A stretch of 64,000 nt of DNA from Synechococcus sp. PCC 6312 (GTDB taxonomy: Bacteria > Cyanobacteriota > Cyanobacteriia > Thermosynechococcales > Thermosynechococcaceae), in assembly GCF_000316685.1 (NCBI RefSeq), contig NC_019680.1:807501-871500 (forward strand), read 5' to 3'. Of this stretch, positions 45,256 to 53,707 are shown one piece after another. A program made the position numbers and the translations under genes. The notes below the pieces were generated by a model. The model was given only the letters and a program-made list of their open reading frames with translations, had not been told where the DNA came from and ran no database searches. Each line of letters begins with the position of its first letter. Position 1 is the first letter of the stretch.

Positions 45256-45757
45256 GGGAGTTCTCGGATCGGGGCCTGGGCAACAGCGACCGCTGCATCA
45301 CCACCATAAACCGAGATATCCCCCCGTCTCAATCACCTAGGCAGTGTTGGCAAGTCCGAAAGAGGTCGTCACTGATAACAGTCGTGGAGAATAATAAATG
45401 GCAATATGACTCTAACTCTCTTCTTTTTGCCAAAGTGATCAGACATCAATCAAACAAAGAATTTAAGCCAGTAAGAACCATTCTCAGTAAATTGTATCCA
45501 GGGGGGCGATTGTTGCTGAATCAATCTATTTTTTTGAATTAATATTAGTTGTAGAACGTGTTAAGGCCACTCCCTCTGTTTATTCAACTCAAAATTTGCT
45601 ACTGCTCTAATTTCTTTGATACTTCTCCTTCAGAATCACCATTATGTCACGAAGACAGGGATAGTCCTATATCCTGGGTGATCCTTTTGGGCAGTTTAGA
45701 GATATAAACATAAGTTAATGACCTGCACATTCTCAACTACAGTCGTTCAGGGAAAAT
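45256..45757. other. intergenic region without recognised gene
   Basis: About 500 bases between the mannosidase start and the DUF4240 gene. I see no convincing open frame, RNA gene or repeat here; a 103-codon frame on the plus strand overlapping the mannosidase start has no family features. It likely holds the two divergent promoters. Confidence 0.5.
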
Positions 45758-46258
45758 ATGGAAGAACAAGAATTTTGGGCCATCATAGCAGCTAGTCAAA
45801 CTGAGTCGGGTGATTGCGAATCCCAGGCCCAACGATTAGAGGCTATCTTATCTGCATTACCCCCTTCGGACATCATTGAGTTTGATTTTCTCTTTCGTCA
45901 AAAGGTCATTGCCGCCTATCGTTGGGATTTATGGGGAATTGCCTATTTGGTCAATGGCGGTTGCTCCGATGACAGTTTTGACTATTTCCGGTATTGGTTA
46001 ATTGGCCAAGGGGTAGGGGCCTATGATCAAGTACTCGCCAACCCAGAAGCAATTCTGAATTATATTGATCAAGACACAGAGATTGAGTGTGAGTCTTTGA
46101 TCTATGCTAGTCACTCTGCCTATGAAGCCCTAGTCGGAGAGGCGATGCCTACCAAAGCCTTAACTTATCCCCGAGAACCCGCCGGACAGGCCTGGGAGGA
46201 AGAGACTTTAGCGGATTTATTTCCCCAAGTCGCCGCCCAAGTATCAACCTATGTGTGA
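45758..46258 (+). CDS. DUF4240 domain protein
   Basis: A 166-residue protein. MEEQEFWAIIAASQTESGD, then LPPSDIIEFDFLFRQKVIAAYRWDLWGIAYLVNGGCSDDSF with FRYWLIGQGVGAYDQVL match DUF4240, a family common in bacteria with unknown function and often scattered near polymorphic toxins. Its stop overlaps the first possible start (46251) of the DNA methyltransferase gene. Confidence 0.86.
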   Translation: MEEQEFWAIIAASQTESGDCESQAQRLEAILSALPPSDIIEFDFLFRQKVIAAYRWDLWGIAYLVNGGCSDDSFDYFRYWLIGQGVGAYDQVLANPEAILNYIDQDTEIECESLIYASHSAYEALVGEAMPTKALTYPREPAGQAWEEETLADLFPQVAAQVSTYV

Positions 46259-46277
46259 TCAGTATCGTTCAATAAAT

Positions 46278-47240
46278 ATGAATCAGGAACAAGATTATTT
46301 GATTAAGCACGGTGATAGTTTAACTGAACTAAAAAAGCTAGCTGATTCGACTTTTAAGCTAATTGTTTCCTCTCCTCCCTACAACATGGGCAAAGCCTAT
46401 GAACAACAAGTTGAATTGACCCAATACCTGGCCTGGCAAACAGAAGTTATTCAAGAGTTAGTTCGCCTCGTCCGAGAGGATGGGAGTATTGTTTGGCAAG
46501 TGGGAAACTATGTCGATCAAGGTGAAGTATTCCCCCTCGATATTTATCTCTATCCCATTTTTAAAACCCTCGGCTTACAACTGCGAAATCGAATTATTTG
46601 GCATTTTGATCATGGTTTACACGCCTCGAAGCGGTTTTCCGGTCGTTATGAGGTCTTGCTCTGGTTTACCAAAACAAAGGACTATACTTTTAATCTAGAT
46701 CCGGTGCGAGTTCCGGCTAAATATCCCGGCAAACGCCACTACAAAGGCAAAAAAATTGGCCAACTCAGTGGCAATCCCCTCGGCAAAAATCCATCGGATT
46801 ACTGGACATTGATCTGTCAGGAATGGGAGACAGGACGCATTGAAATCCCCAATGTCAAATCAAATCATCCCGAAAAAACCATTCACCCCTGTCAGTTCCC
46901 AATTGAACTGATTGAACGATGTGTGCTGGCATTAACCAATGTCGGGGATTGGGTCTTAGATCCCTTTGCTGGGGTTGGTTCCAGTTTAATTGCGGCCCTA
47001 AACCATCAACGGCGCGGGATGATTATTGATCGCGACTTAGACTATCTCACCATTGCCCAAGAACGCCTGGACGCTTTTGAATCCGGTACGCTAAAAATCC
47101 GTCCCCTTGGTAAGCCGATTCATCAGCCGAGTGGTCAAGAGAAAATTGCCCAAATTCCGGCAGAATGGTTAGAATCAGCCCAGGCCAAGCCCATCTCAGA
47201 GACTCAGCCCGCGATTTCAAGTTCTTACTCACCCCTCTAG
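46278..47240 (+). CDS. orphan DNA methyltransferase, SPPY type (probable N4-cytosine)
   Basis: A beta-class methyltransferase of about 320 residues. Motif IV is VSSPPYNMGKAYE near residue 30, where the Ser-Pro-Pro-Tyr form favours N4-cytosine, and motif I is VLDPFAGVGSSLIAAL near the C terminus. No endonuclease gene accompanies it. The ATG at 46278 (MNQEQDYLIKHGD) fits the motifs; 46251 is also possible. The gene carries GGCCTGG and seems native. Synechocystis has an orphan m4C enzyme acting on GGCC (M.Ssp6803II); whether this is its counterpart is not known. That would fit the GGCC-centred palindrome of this genome. Confidence 0.88.
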   Translation: MNQEQDYLIKHGDSLTELKKLADSTFKLIVSSPPYNMGKAYEQQVELTQYLAWQTEVIQELVRLVREDGSIVWQVGNYVDQGEVFPLDIYLYPIFKTLGLQLRNRIIWHFDHGLHASKRFSGRYEVLLWFTKTKDYTFNLDPVRVPAKYPGKRHYKGKKIGQLSGNPLGKNPSDYWTLICQEWETGRIEIPNVKSNHPEKTIHPCQFPIELIERCVLALTNVGDWVLDPFAGVGSSLIAALNHQRRGMIIDRDLDYLTIAQERLDAFESGTLKIRPLGKPIHQPSGQEKIAQIPAEWLESAQAKPISETQPAISSSYSPL

Positions 47241-47243
47241 ACT

Positions 47244-48530
47244 ATGACAGATTTAAAGGACGCGGATGTTATTGTCATTGGGGCAGGAGTGGCAGGTTTG
47301 GCAGCGGCCCAAAAATTACAAGGGGCTGGGCAACAGATTTTAATCTTAGAAGCACGACACAGGCCTGGGGGACGGGTTTGGACAGATACCGATTGGTTAG
47401 GGGTTCCGATTGAAAATGGGGCCGAATTTATTCATGGAGATCAAGCCATCACCTGGGATTGGATTACCCGATCAGAAACGATTCAAATTCCCCGTTATCA
47501 AACCTATGCCTTTGACGTTAATAACCAACTGTATCCCTACGAAACGATCAAGAACTGGCCAGGGTTTCAGCGATTCTTTGATTTAGAGTACCAAGATTTT
47601 CCCGAGTTGCCTTGGCCAGAACCCGATTGCTCCTTACGGGCCTGGTTAAATCAAATTAAAATGCCTCCAGTTGCCAAAGAATTTGCTGATCAATTTCAAG
47701 GGCATTTATATTTGACTTCGGCTGACAAACTCAGCTTACAAGAACTGATCCATGAATGTCGGGTGCATCATGCTGGAGATGATAATTTTCGGATTAAGGC
47801 GGGCTATCAAACTTTAATTCAGCAATTAACTCAAGGCTTGGATATTCATTACAACCAGGCCGTGGAAGCTATTACTTGGCGGCCCCATCACGTCACCATC
47901 CAAACCAACACCCAAACCTACCAGGCCCCGCACGTTATTATTACCATCCCCTTAGCTCTCCTCCAAAACGGTATTCCCCAGTTTCATCCTCCCTTGCCAC
48001 CGGACAAACAACGGGCCATTCAGTCCCTCTATGTTGGCCCAGCCATGAAGCTGCAAATGATCTTTCGAGAGATGTTTTGGGAACCTGAGACCAGTTTATT
48101 CATGTCCTTAGGGCCAATGATGGTTTGGTGGAGTTCAAGTTATCACCGGCCTGGGTTTCCGCCAGTTTTAACGGCATTTATTGGTGGAGAACGGGCGACT
48201 CATTTATTTAACCAAACTGAAGCCGAACTCATTGAACAGGGCCTGGTAGATTTATGTCGAATCTTTGGAAATGAGCAACCCCGCCACCTCTTTCAAAAAG
48301 CCCGCAACATCAACTGGACAACCGATCCCTGGGCCCGAGGCGGGTATAGTTCGGTTCCTCCCGGAGCCTTTGGCCTGCGCGATCACCTGGCTCAACCCCT
48401 GGAGAAAACCCTCTATTTTGCGGGCGAGGCAACCGTCACTCACAGTAATCCGGCCACCGTTCATGGAGCCATTGAAACTGGACAGCGGGCTGCTGGGGAA
48501 ATTCTCCAGGCCTTGACACCCTCGTTATGA
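47244..48530 (+). CDS. flavin-containing amine oxidase
   Basis: FAD-dependent oxidase of 428 residues. The N-terminal dinucleotide-binding site VIVIGAGVAGLAAAQKLQ is followed by LILEARHRPGGRVWTD and IENGAEFIHG. The C-terminal FAD contact is LYFAGEATVTHSNPATVHGAIETG. This is the monoamine/polyamine oxidase fold; the amine cannot be predicted. It begins 4 bases after the methyltransferase stop and ends 33 bases before bcp. Confidence 0.92.
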   Translation: MTDLKDADVIVIGAGVAGLAAAQKLQGAGQQILILEARHRPGGRVWTDTDWLGVPIENGAEFIHGDQAITWDWITRSETIQIPRYQTYAFDVNNQLYPYETIKNWPGFQRFFDLEYQDFPELPWPEPDCSLRAWLNQIKMPPVAKEFADQFQGHLYLTSADKLSLQELIHECRVHHAGDDNFRIKAGYQTLIQQLTQGLDIHYNQAVEAITWRPHHVTIQTNTQTYQAPHVIITIPLALLQNGIPQFHPPLPPDKQRAIQSLYVGPAMKLQMIFREMFWEPETSLFMSLGPMMVWWSSSYHRPGFPPVLTAFIGGERATHLFNQTEAELIEQGLVDLCRIFGNEQPRHLFQKARNINWTTDPWARGGYSSVPPGAFGLRDHLAQPLEKTLYFAGEATVTHSNPATVHGAIETGQRAAGEILQALTPSL

Positions 48531-48563
48531 TCTAGAGTAGTTCTTCCTTTGAATACCTGTTCT

Positions 48564-49034
48564 ATGGCTCTGGTAACTGCCCAACCCGCCCCTGACTTTA
48601 GTCTGATTGATACCGATGGCAACCTCGTCAAACTTGCAGATTTACGGGGAAGTTGGGTCGTGCTTTACTTTTATCCCCGTGATAACACCCCTGGCTGTAC
48701 CAAAGAAGCCTGTGGATTTCGAGATATTTTTGCCGAACTGAAACGCCGCAATGTGATCGTCTTAGGTGTTAGTGCTGATGATACAAAGTCCCACAAGAAA
48801 TTTTCAGAAAAGTTAAGTTTACCCTTCCCACTGCTATCAGATCCAGATGCCCAAGTTGCCACTGCCTACGAAAGCTTTGGACCCAAAAAATTCATGGGTA
48901 AAGAGTTCACTGGCATCTACCGAAATACATTTTTAATTGATCCTGAGGGCAACATTGCCAAAATTTATCAAAAGGTTAAACCGGAAACTCATCCAACTCA
49001 AATCCTGGCCGATATTAATTCCTTGAGTACCTAG
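48564..49034 (+). CDS. bcp: thioredoxin-dependent peroxiredoxin Bcp/PrxQ
   Basis: Reduces hydroperoxides using thioredoxin. Starting at ATG 48564 ([14 protein letters not shown]) the product has 156 residues, with the peroxidatic site [15 protein letters not shown] carrying two Cys five residues apart, the atypical 2-Cys PrxQ arrangement, and [19 protein letters not shown] at 48549 is an upstream alternative without support. This is the last native gene before the cassette-like minus-strand block. Confidence 0.95.
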   Translation: MALVTAQPAPDFSLIDTDGNLVKLADLRGSWVVLYFYPRDNTPGCTKEACGFRDIFAELKRRNVIVLGVSADDTKSHKKFSEKLSLPFPLLSDPDAQVATAYESFGPKKFMGKEFTGIYRNTFLIDPEGNIAKIYQKVKPETHPTQILADINSLST

Positions 49035-49227
49035 CTTTGTCTCATTACCTAGGACTACCCCTCTTCGTTGCTCCTTTGCAGTCTTCTGACTTCTCCAAAT
49101 CATTTTTCCAGCCTTATCAATCCTTTCCACCATTCTTCTCGTGGGTATGCAGGAAATCAGCAATATCCCAAAATAAAATCCCTCACCAAAACAGCAGAAG
49201 TTCTCAAAGTTAGCAGCCGTTGACGAC

Positions 49228-49644
49228 TTACACAACAGGTATGCCAAGCTGAGAGTGCCATGTGTACTTGTCAATGTAGCCCCGCTGAAACTTGATTTTG
49301 CCGTTAATGACATGAAAGAAACCACAGCCTTGTAGGGTAAAACTTTTAGCATTTGGCGCATTATCGCCCAGTTGACCTATAAATGTGCCGCCTTGCCATT
49401 CGACAATCGCCCATTCGCCATCTTCAAATACATTCAGGGGGTGCGTATAGTTATCTGGAAATGCCGTGAAAAATGAAACGAAACTCTCTAACAAAGCCTC
49501 ACGGCCATAAAGTGGAGCACCAAAAGCGACTTGAAGATTTTCGGCATCATTGTGATAAAGCTCAATCAGGGCCTGTGGATCACGAGCGTTGTATGCCGCA
49601 ACCCAATCTTGCACAACTTCTTTCGGTGATTTCATATCCTTCAA
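49228..49644 (-). CDS. SnoaL-like/NTF2-like protein (cassette-like)
   Basis: A 138-residue NTF2-fold protein: WVAAYNARDPQALIELYHND, YGREALLESFVSFFTAFPD, EWAIVEWQGGTFIGQL and GYIDKYTWHSQLGIP are typical of the SnoaL-like group, which includes ester cyclases and many cassette-borne proteins of unknown function. The start lies 5 bases past an attC half-site. The 193 bases after its stop hold no gene and no clear attC end. Confidence 0.87.
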   Translation of the reverse strand: MKDMKSPKEVVQDWVAAYNARDPQALIELYHNDAENLQVAFGAPLYGREALLESFVSFFTAFPDNYTHPLNVFEDGEWAIVEWQGGTFIGQLGDNAPNAKSFTLQGCGFFHVINGKIKFQRGYIDKYTWHSQLGIPVV

Positions 49645-49649
49645 CCCTT

Positions 49650-49668
49650 CTCCAGCGATGTGTTAGGC
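49650..49668 (-). other. attC half-site (R'' and L'' only)
   Basis: On the minus strand GCCTAACACATCGCTGGAG follows the DUF1428 gene, whose TAA stop lies within GCCTAAC. It looks like the left half of a classical attC. The expected right half is missing and the SnoaL-like gene starts almost at once, so the site was probably truncated by a deletion. Confidence 0.5.
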
Positions 49669-50070
49669 CTCGCTCAACTCATTCAACATGGGCTTAAACC
49701 CTGATGCAATCAGTCGCTTACCATCGAAGACTGGCGGTCGATCTTGGAACTGCATGCGTGGATCACTTGTCACCTTTGCCATACCGATATCCCGCGTGGA
49801 TTTGTCTGGCCACTCGACGAAGGAGAGGACAACTGTTTCACCCTTACCGGCACCAGCAGCTCTCACAAAACTCCCATACTCCTCAGATTCCTGGCGTGCC
49901 CCCACACTGTGGTATGACGAGACATCAGGGCCAGATTCATCCAACCAACATTCAACAACACACAGCGCGCCATACTCTTTCACAACCTGTGCTGAGATTC
50001 TTGCTAATTCTTCATAGGCAGACTTGTTTTCACAGGGAACGGGTACCAGGTAAAAGTCAATATAGGTCAT
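49663..50070 (-). CDS. DUF1428 protein (cassette-like)
   Basis: A 135-residue protein with a dimeric alpha/beta barrel expected. IDFYLVPVPCENKSAYEELA, YGALCVVECWLDESGPDV, VVLSFVEWPDKSTRDIGMAKV and FDGKRLIASGFKPML match DUF1428, frequent in proteobacterial genomes and integron cassettes. Function unknown. It has no native palindromes. Confidence 0.9.
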   Translation of the reverse strand: MTYIDFYLVPVPCENKSAYEELARISAQVVKEYGALCVVECWLDESGPDVSSYHSVGARQESEEYGSFVRAAGAGKGETVVLSFVEWPDKSTRDIGMAKVTSDPRMQFQDRPPVFDGKRLIASGFKPMLNELSEA

Positions 50071-50092
50071 GTGATTCCCCTAGTTTGAGTCC

Positions 50093-50178
50093 TATCGTCA
50101 TTTTTGCCAAAATTGGGACATTCAACCCTACCACCCGTATTGGTTTCAAGTATTTTAATCTTAAGCGAAATGACGATA
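50093..50178. repeat. small inverted-repeat element
   Basis: TATCGTCATTT (50093-50103) and AAATGACGATA (50168-50178) form a perfect 11-base inverted pair around 64 bases. It may be a MITE-like element or a hairpin. It lies in the leader of the DUF1428 gene. No transposase is in view. Confidence 0.4.
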
Positions 50179-50306
50179 ATTCAAGGTTCTGGGGTTTGGA
50201 AATCAAAAGGATTGCCATATTATTCAACCAGTCTGAAGCCGCCGCCCGCTTCCAAACCCCGCTTTACTACCTAAGGAATAAGCTCCCTGTGCAGGTAAAC
50301 TTTGCG

Positions 50307-50353
50307 ACTCAACCAACCATATCGTGATGTTCGGTGTTGCACGATTGTTAGGC
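50307..50353 (-). other. attC-like site, short form
   Basis: On the minus strand GCCTAAC (50353-50347) and GTTGAGT (50313-50307) bound a hairpin in which ATCGTG pairs exactly with CACGAT. It lies 4 bases past the stop of the SEC-C gene. At 47 bases it is shorter than known attC sites, so it may be degenerate. Confidence 0.45.
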
Positions 50354-50357
50354 TACT

Positions 50358-50750
50358 TCACATTCTCCAAGCTTGCTTTAAACAACCCTTTTTGTACTTT
50401 TTCCCGCTCCCGCACGGACATATTTCATTTCGCCCTATCTTCTTTTTTGTTTTCTTCGTTATAGTAGCAGAGTTAATATTATTTTTCTCTTTGAAGGTCT
50501 GAGGTTTAAATAAATTTTCTAGCAGCTTATCCATTTCATCCGACTGAATCCATTCATATTCTTTATTCACTCCAAATCTCAAGCTTGGAACTACTTGTCC
50601 CAGACAAATACCAAACCACAAATTTGCTCTTTGTTCATATTTTCTAAGTTCACAATGTCGACTTAAGCGAGGAAATGAAATAGATTCATGATAATCATCA
50701 AAATGAATTGTTAAACCCGATCCAAAGTCACTAGTCATTACAAGAATCAA
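50358..50750 (-). CDS. SEC-C motif protein, probably the 3' end of a broken gene
   Basis: The 130-residue frame ends in the zinc-binding GRNEICPCGSGKKYKKGC, the SEC-C motif found at the C terminus of SecA and many small proteins. The upstream part (FGSGLTIHFDDYHES, LWFGICLGQVVPSLRFG) is an unknown domain. It starts with TTG at 50750 or ATG at 50738. A coding-like stretch in a shifted frame continues upstream to about 51079, so the visible frame is likely a remnant. Confidence 0.66.
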   Translation of the reverse strand: MILVMTSDFGSGLTIHFDDYHESISFPRLSRHCELRKYEQRANLWFGICLGQVVPSLRFGVNKEYEWIQSDEMDKLLENLFKPQTFKEKNNINSATITKKTKKKIGRNEICPCGSGKKYKKGCLKQAWRM

Positions 50751-51079
50751 ATCATGGGGCTGACGATTCTTACTTGCGCAATTAGTTTACTAATTCCAAT
50801 CTTTAATTCCTCAATAGTATCTGAACTGAGTGAAAGCAAAATGAAGCCTAAATCTATAGTCTCAGGCGACTCTAATTCTTCTATGTCTTTTATTATTCAG
50901 TCATATCCTGTATCTTTATACCTTGTTAATATACCTTCTGGAGTATCTGAGCCAAGAAAGTTATCTCGCCTTACAAGCATTGCAAGGTCAAGATATACAC
51001 CTATGTTATCCGCCACATAAATTAGCCCATATTCATCATCCCACCATAAATTGTGTTTTAAATGATAACTAGAGAATAT
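50751..51079 (-). pseudogene. 5' remnant of the SEC-C protein gene
   Basis: In another minus-strand frame one reads YHLKHNLWWDDEYGLIY, then NFLGSDTPEGILTRYKDTGYD, a TGA at 50897-50899, and IIKDIEELESPETIDLGFIL up to IAQVRIV near 50760. The sequence reads as one protein with a Trp-to-stop change and a frameshift into the SEC-C frame around 50755. The intact protein would be longer by about 110 residues. The stretch 51080-51239 holds nothing I recognise. Confidence 0.5.
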
Positions 51080-51239
51080 TTAATTCATGAGTGAAAAAAT
51101 CTTTTATTGTAAGATACACATCTATTTACATAACTCAAGAAATACAATGGCGATTGTAACATTTCTATCATTACATCTAACAAAAAGACATCCATTACAA
51201 ATGGAGCCTTTATAATGTCCTCTTCATCCTCTTGCAATT

Positions 51240-51551
51240 TCAGAAATTGTCGGAACTGGAAGGAATGCCTGAGTGATTACTGAGCAAATTCAATTCAGCA
51301 TAGAACCTCTCAATTCCCCATTGACGGGCGACCGGATCATCGAAGTTACAGGCTAAATCTTCTACCAGAATCCGAACAAACTTTTTAACCCTGGAGCTCG
51401 GATGCTTGATCAGATCTGGCTTTATCACACCTTTTTTCTCAAGGTACTTGAGTCCATCGGGTGACTTTAACCCAAGAATTTTAGCTGCCTCGTATTTATC
51501 TATAAGTTCAGTAATCATTTGTGATATTCCAAAACTTCTAGATACCTTCAC
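51240..51551 (-). CDS. small helix-turn-helix-like protein
   Basis: Up to 103 residues; the ATG at 51518 (MITELIDKYEAAKILG) is a likelier start. The segment DKYEAAKILGLKSPDGLKYLEKKGVI resembles the MerR/excisionase-type helix-turn-helix that reads short sites. It is the last of three small minus-strand genes lying behind the broken integrase gene. An excisionase or repressor role would fit a mobile element but is only inferred. Confidence 0.5.
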   Translation of the reverse strand: MKVSRSFGISQMITELIDKYEAAKILGLKSPDGLKYLEKKGVIKPDLIKHPSSRVKKFVRILVEDLACNFDDPVARQWGIERFYAELNLLSNHSGIPSSSDNF

Positions 51552-51572
51552 AATGAAACAGAAATCTTAGTT

Positions 51573-51896
51573 TTAAAACGTTGAAAAGTTATTTAAATTC
51601 AGTTCAAAACGTTGGCAGTTTGACTGCGGCTTGTCCCAGTAAGGCAAGAAAAATATAAACAGCTTGTATATTTTGCCATGGTCGCATAGTTTTTCCTTAT
51701 TCTTGTCTAGCCTATTAACCAGGCCAGCTTCTTCCAGACCTCGAATTGAGTTACTCTTGCAGTCTTTAGTCTGTGAAGTGAGGATATCCCTTCCCCTGAT
51801 TGGGGCGCCATTGGGAACATGATGGGCAAGTTGCTTCAAAATTTCTAGCTGATCTTTGTTGCGCCCTTTCAATGCATTTTCAACTTTCTGGCGCAA
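51573..51896 (-). CDS. small winged-helix-like protein
   Basis: A 107-residue protein. MRQKVENALKGRNKDQLEIL and PIRGRDILTSQTKDCKSNSIRGLEEAGLVNRL suggest a winged helix with a helix-turn-helix. The C-terminal 30 residues are unassigned. It lies between two other small minus-strand genes and could be a regulator of the element. No homologue is known to me. Confidence 0.5.
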   Translation of the reverse strand: MRQKVENALKGRNKDQLEILKQLAHHVPNGAPIRGRDILTSQTKDCKSNSIRGLEEAGLVNRLDKNKEKLCDHGKIYKLFIFFLPYWDKPQSNCQRFELNLNNFSTF

Positions 51897-51905
51897 ATGG
51901 TTTGC

Positions 51906-52133
51906 TTAGTATTGAGCTTCTAACTGTTGAATCCTCCATTCATTGCCCCGACTAGGTAGGAGTAAATCTAGCATCACGGACTGACTTTTCTGAATCAGCG
52001 GAATCAGATGGTCTAGCTTTTTTGCAGTCACATAGGCTTTGAATGTATTTAACTCCCTTTGTTGTGTTCTCTTTCGCCTTTGGGCTTCCAAATCAAATGC
52101 TTCAACTATGGGTGTCAAATCTAAATCAGACAT
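51906..52133 (-). CDS. small hypothetical protein
   Basis: A 75-residue, charged, helical protein (FDLEAQRRKRTQQRELNTFK). It starts 8 bases after the stop of the integrase pseudogene on the same strand, so both were probably in one transcript. I do not recognise the family. Confidence 0.52.
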   Translation of the reverse strand: MSDLDLTPIVEAFDLEAQRRKRTQQRELNTFKAYVTAKKLDHLIPLIQKSQSVMLDLLLPSRGNEWRIQQLEAQY

Positions 52134-52141
52134 GACTTCTC

Positions 52142-53213
52142 TTAGAAGAAACCTGGAACAACAGGCTTTGAATTAACGACTCTGGCATAATTCTTAAACA
52201 GCGTTTCTAAGTTATGTCCAGTAATTTGGGATACAACTGCCGGATTCATACCTGCTTCAAGGCAATGATTGATAAAGATGGGTCGGGTGTTGTAAGGTTT
52301 GCGGTATGGCACACCCACCTTTTTTAGAACCGATACCCAGGCCGGTTCCGAAAATTACGATCATCAATCGGCAAACCTTTGGGGCTGGGGAATATCAAAC
52401 TTCCTTGTTCTATCCTTGTTAGTCTTGGTAGTTTTCTCCACACCTCGACTGATAGACTCACCAATCCAAACATGGCTACAGCCCTCGGAAACGTGCTGCC
52501 ACTGTAGCCCAATCGCCTCTTCAGTTCTGACACCAGTACCAAACAGAAAACAGACAAAATCCGTGTAATGGGAGGAATAGGGGTCTGACCGAAACCCCTC
52601 AATAATCAGGACAATCTCATCTTTGGTGAACGGCTTAGAAGCAATCTTCACCTGTTTTTTCAGCCCAGGCCAGGGATTCAATTCAATCACACCATCGACA
52701 ATAGCAGCCTCCCAAATCGCCGCCGCACAAGTCAGTCGCTCTTTGTAGGTAATATCTGCCAAACGGCGTTTCGAGCCGGGCCGCAAATCCCTCAGCTTTC
52801 GTTATGTCAATCTGAGCAATGGCAATATTCCCAAAATACTCAAGAATTTGCTTACCAGTCGTCTCATATTTTTCTAGTGTCCGATGGTAAACCTGCCTTT
52901 GCTTGGCCTGGATGAATAGGTTTATCTGAGTACCAAGCAGCCGATTCGACTTATTAATGGAAGGGGGCTTATATTTCTCTAAGGTCGCATCAAATACCCC
53001 TGCTGCCATGTCTAGCTCAATCCGTTTGGCCAGGCCAGCCCCATGAGCAAGATTCGCCTTAGAAATGGGGAAGCTAGTCGCCAGACAGTATCGTTTACCC
53101 GCACAGAGCCAGCGTAATCACACCTATCCCTTAAAGTCCTCTACAGACACGATTCCTTTGGGGCTTCTTGCTTTCCTCTGAATTTGCGGCTCTACTTTCA
53201 CAGCTATGGACAC
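52142..53213 (-). pseudogene. tyrosine recombinase (phage integrase), frameshifted
   Basis: Reading three or more frames in turn gives one cyanobacterial-type integrase: VSIAVKVEPQIQRKAR at the start (GTG 53213), LRWLCAGKRYCLATSFPISK, a core-binding domain around INLFIQAKQRQVYHRTLEKY, the catalytic part with FGTGVRTEEAIGLQW and TRPIFINHCLEAG, and SQITGHNLETLFKNYAR with the nucleophile Tyr, ending at TAA 52142. Shifts lie near 53115, 52790 and 52370. The HxxR box is altered to NTRP. The gene cannot make an active enzyme as it stands. Confidence 0.82.
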
Positions 53214-53367
53214 TTTGGGTATGCAACTCCATCCCTAAAATGTACCTAAATTCATCAGAAATGTTTGGAAAAGTTCCGAAACTCCATACCTTATTGCAAC
53301 CAAACTCAGGCCTGGGAGTAAATTTTTCAATCCCTGAAAGCCTTGCCGAATAGGAGTTTTAGCTTTA

Positions 53368-53419
53368 TGGACACAACTGGACTCGAACCAGTGACCCCCA
53401 CGATGTCAACGTGGTGCTC
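53368..53419 (-). tRNA. tRNA-Val(GAC) 3' fragment, att-site scar
   Basis: On the minus strand the anticodon arm CCACG-TTGACAT-CGTGG (anticodon GAC at 53405-53407), the T arm ACTGG-TTCGAGT-CCAGT, the acceptor 3' strand TGTGTCC and discriminator A are complete. The D loop and 5' half (expected GGACACA start) are missing; upstream bases do not continue the tRNA. Such 3' fragments are left where an element integrates into a tRNA gene. CCA is not encoded. The surrounding bases 53214-53367 and 53420-53676 hold no gene that I can see. Confidence 0.78.
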
Positions 53420-53676
53420 GACCTAGTGTTTTCAATAGTTTCAAGGCTGTTTTTTGAGTCTTACACGGTAGTTGCACGGTATTGATTATCTAGCCATAGC
53501 TAATTAGACATGAGTTTTTAAGATACCGCCGGGGTTAAATTCCCTGTCATTGGCGTTTCATCTGCCAGCCTCAGAACTGGTATGGACAGTAAGATGTCAG
53601 CTTTTTTATTTAGTTTTGAGCACGTCTTTTCAAGTCATGGGACGATTACCAGTGAAGAAATTTAATTGATTGATTA

Positions 53677-53707
53677 ACCCAGGCCGGCCAGCTTGGGTCT
53701 TTTTTTT
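53677..53707 (+). terminator. terminator-like hairpin with T run
   Basis: ACCCA and TGGGT pair around GGCCGGCC and are followed by CTTTTTTTT on the plus strand. No plus-strand gene ends here; the two neighbours run on the minus strand. It could end a short unannotated transcript or block read-through. Confidence 0.5.

Noticed and set aside
45231-45542. A 103-codon plus-strand frame overlapping the mannosidase start
   Set aside because: No family features, Ser/Arg-rich composition, and overlap with a certain gene; likely chance.
50754-51020. An 88-codon plus-strand frame opposite the SEC-C remnant
   Set aside because: It is the complement of the broken minus-strand coding sequence, which reads as a plausible protein.
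52142-53213. Possible integron integrase (IntI) for the cassette arrays
   Set aside because: The reconstructed sequence resembles cyanobacterial phage-type integrases with an N-terminal arm-binding domain and I see no IntI-specific extra helix; it is also broken and adjacent to a tRNA scar.
53368-53430. Intact tRNA-Val or tRNA with intron
   Set aside because: No 5' half that pairs with the acceptor strand was found within the neighbouring bases.
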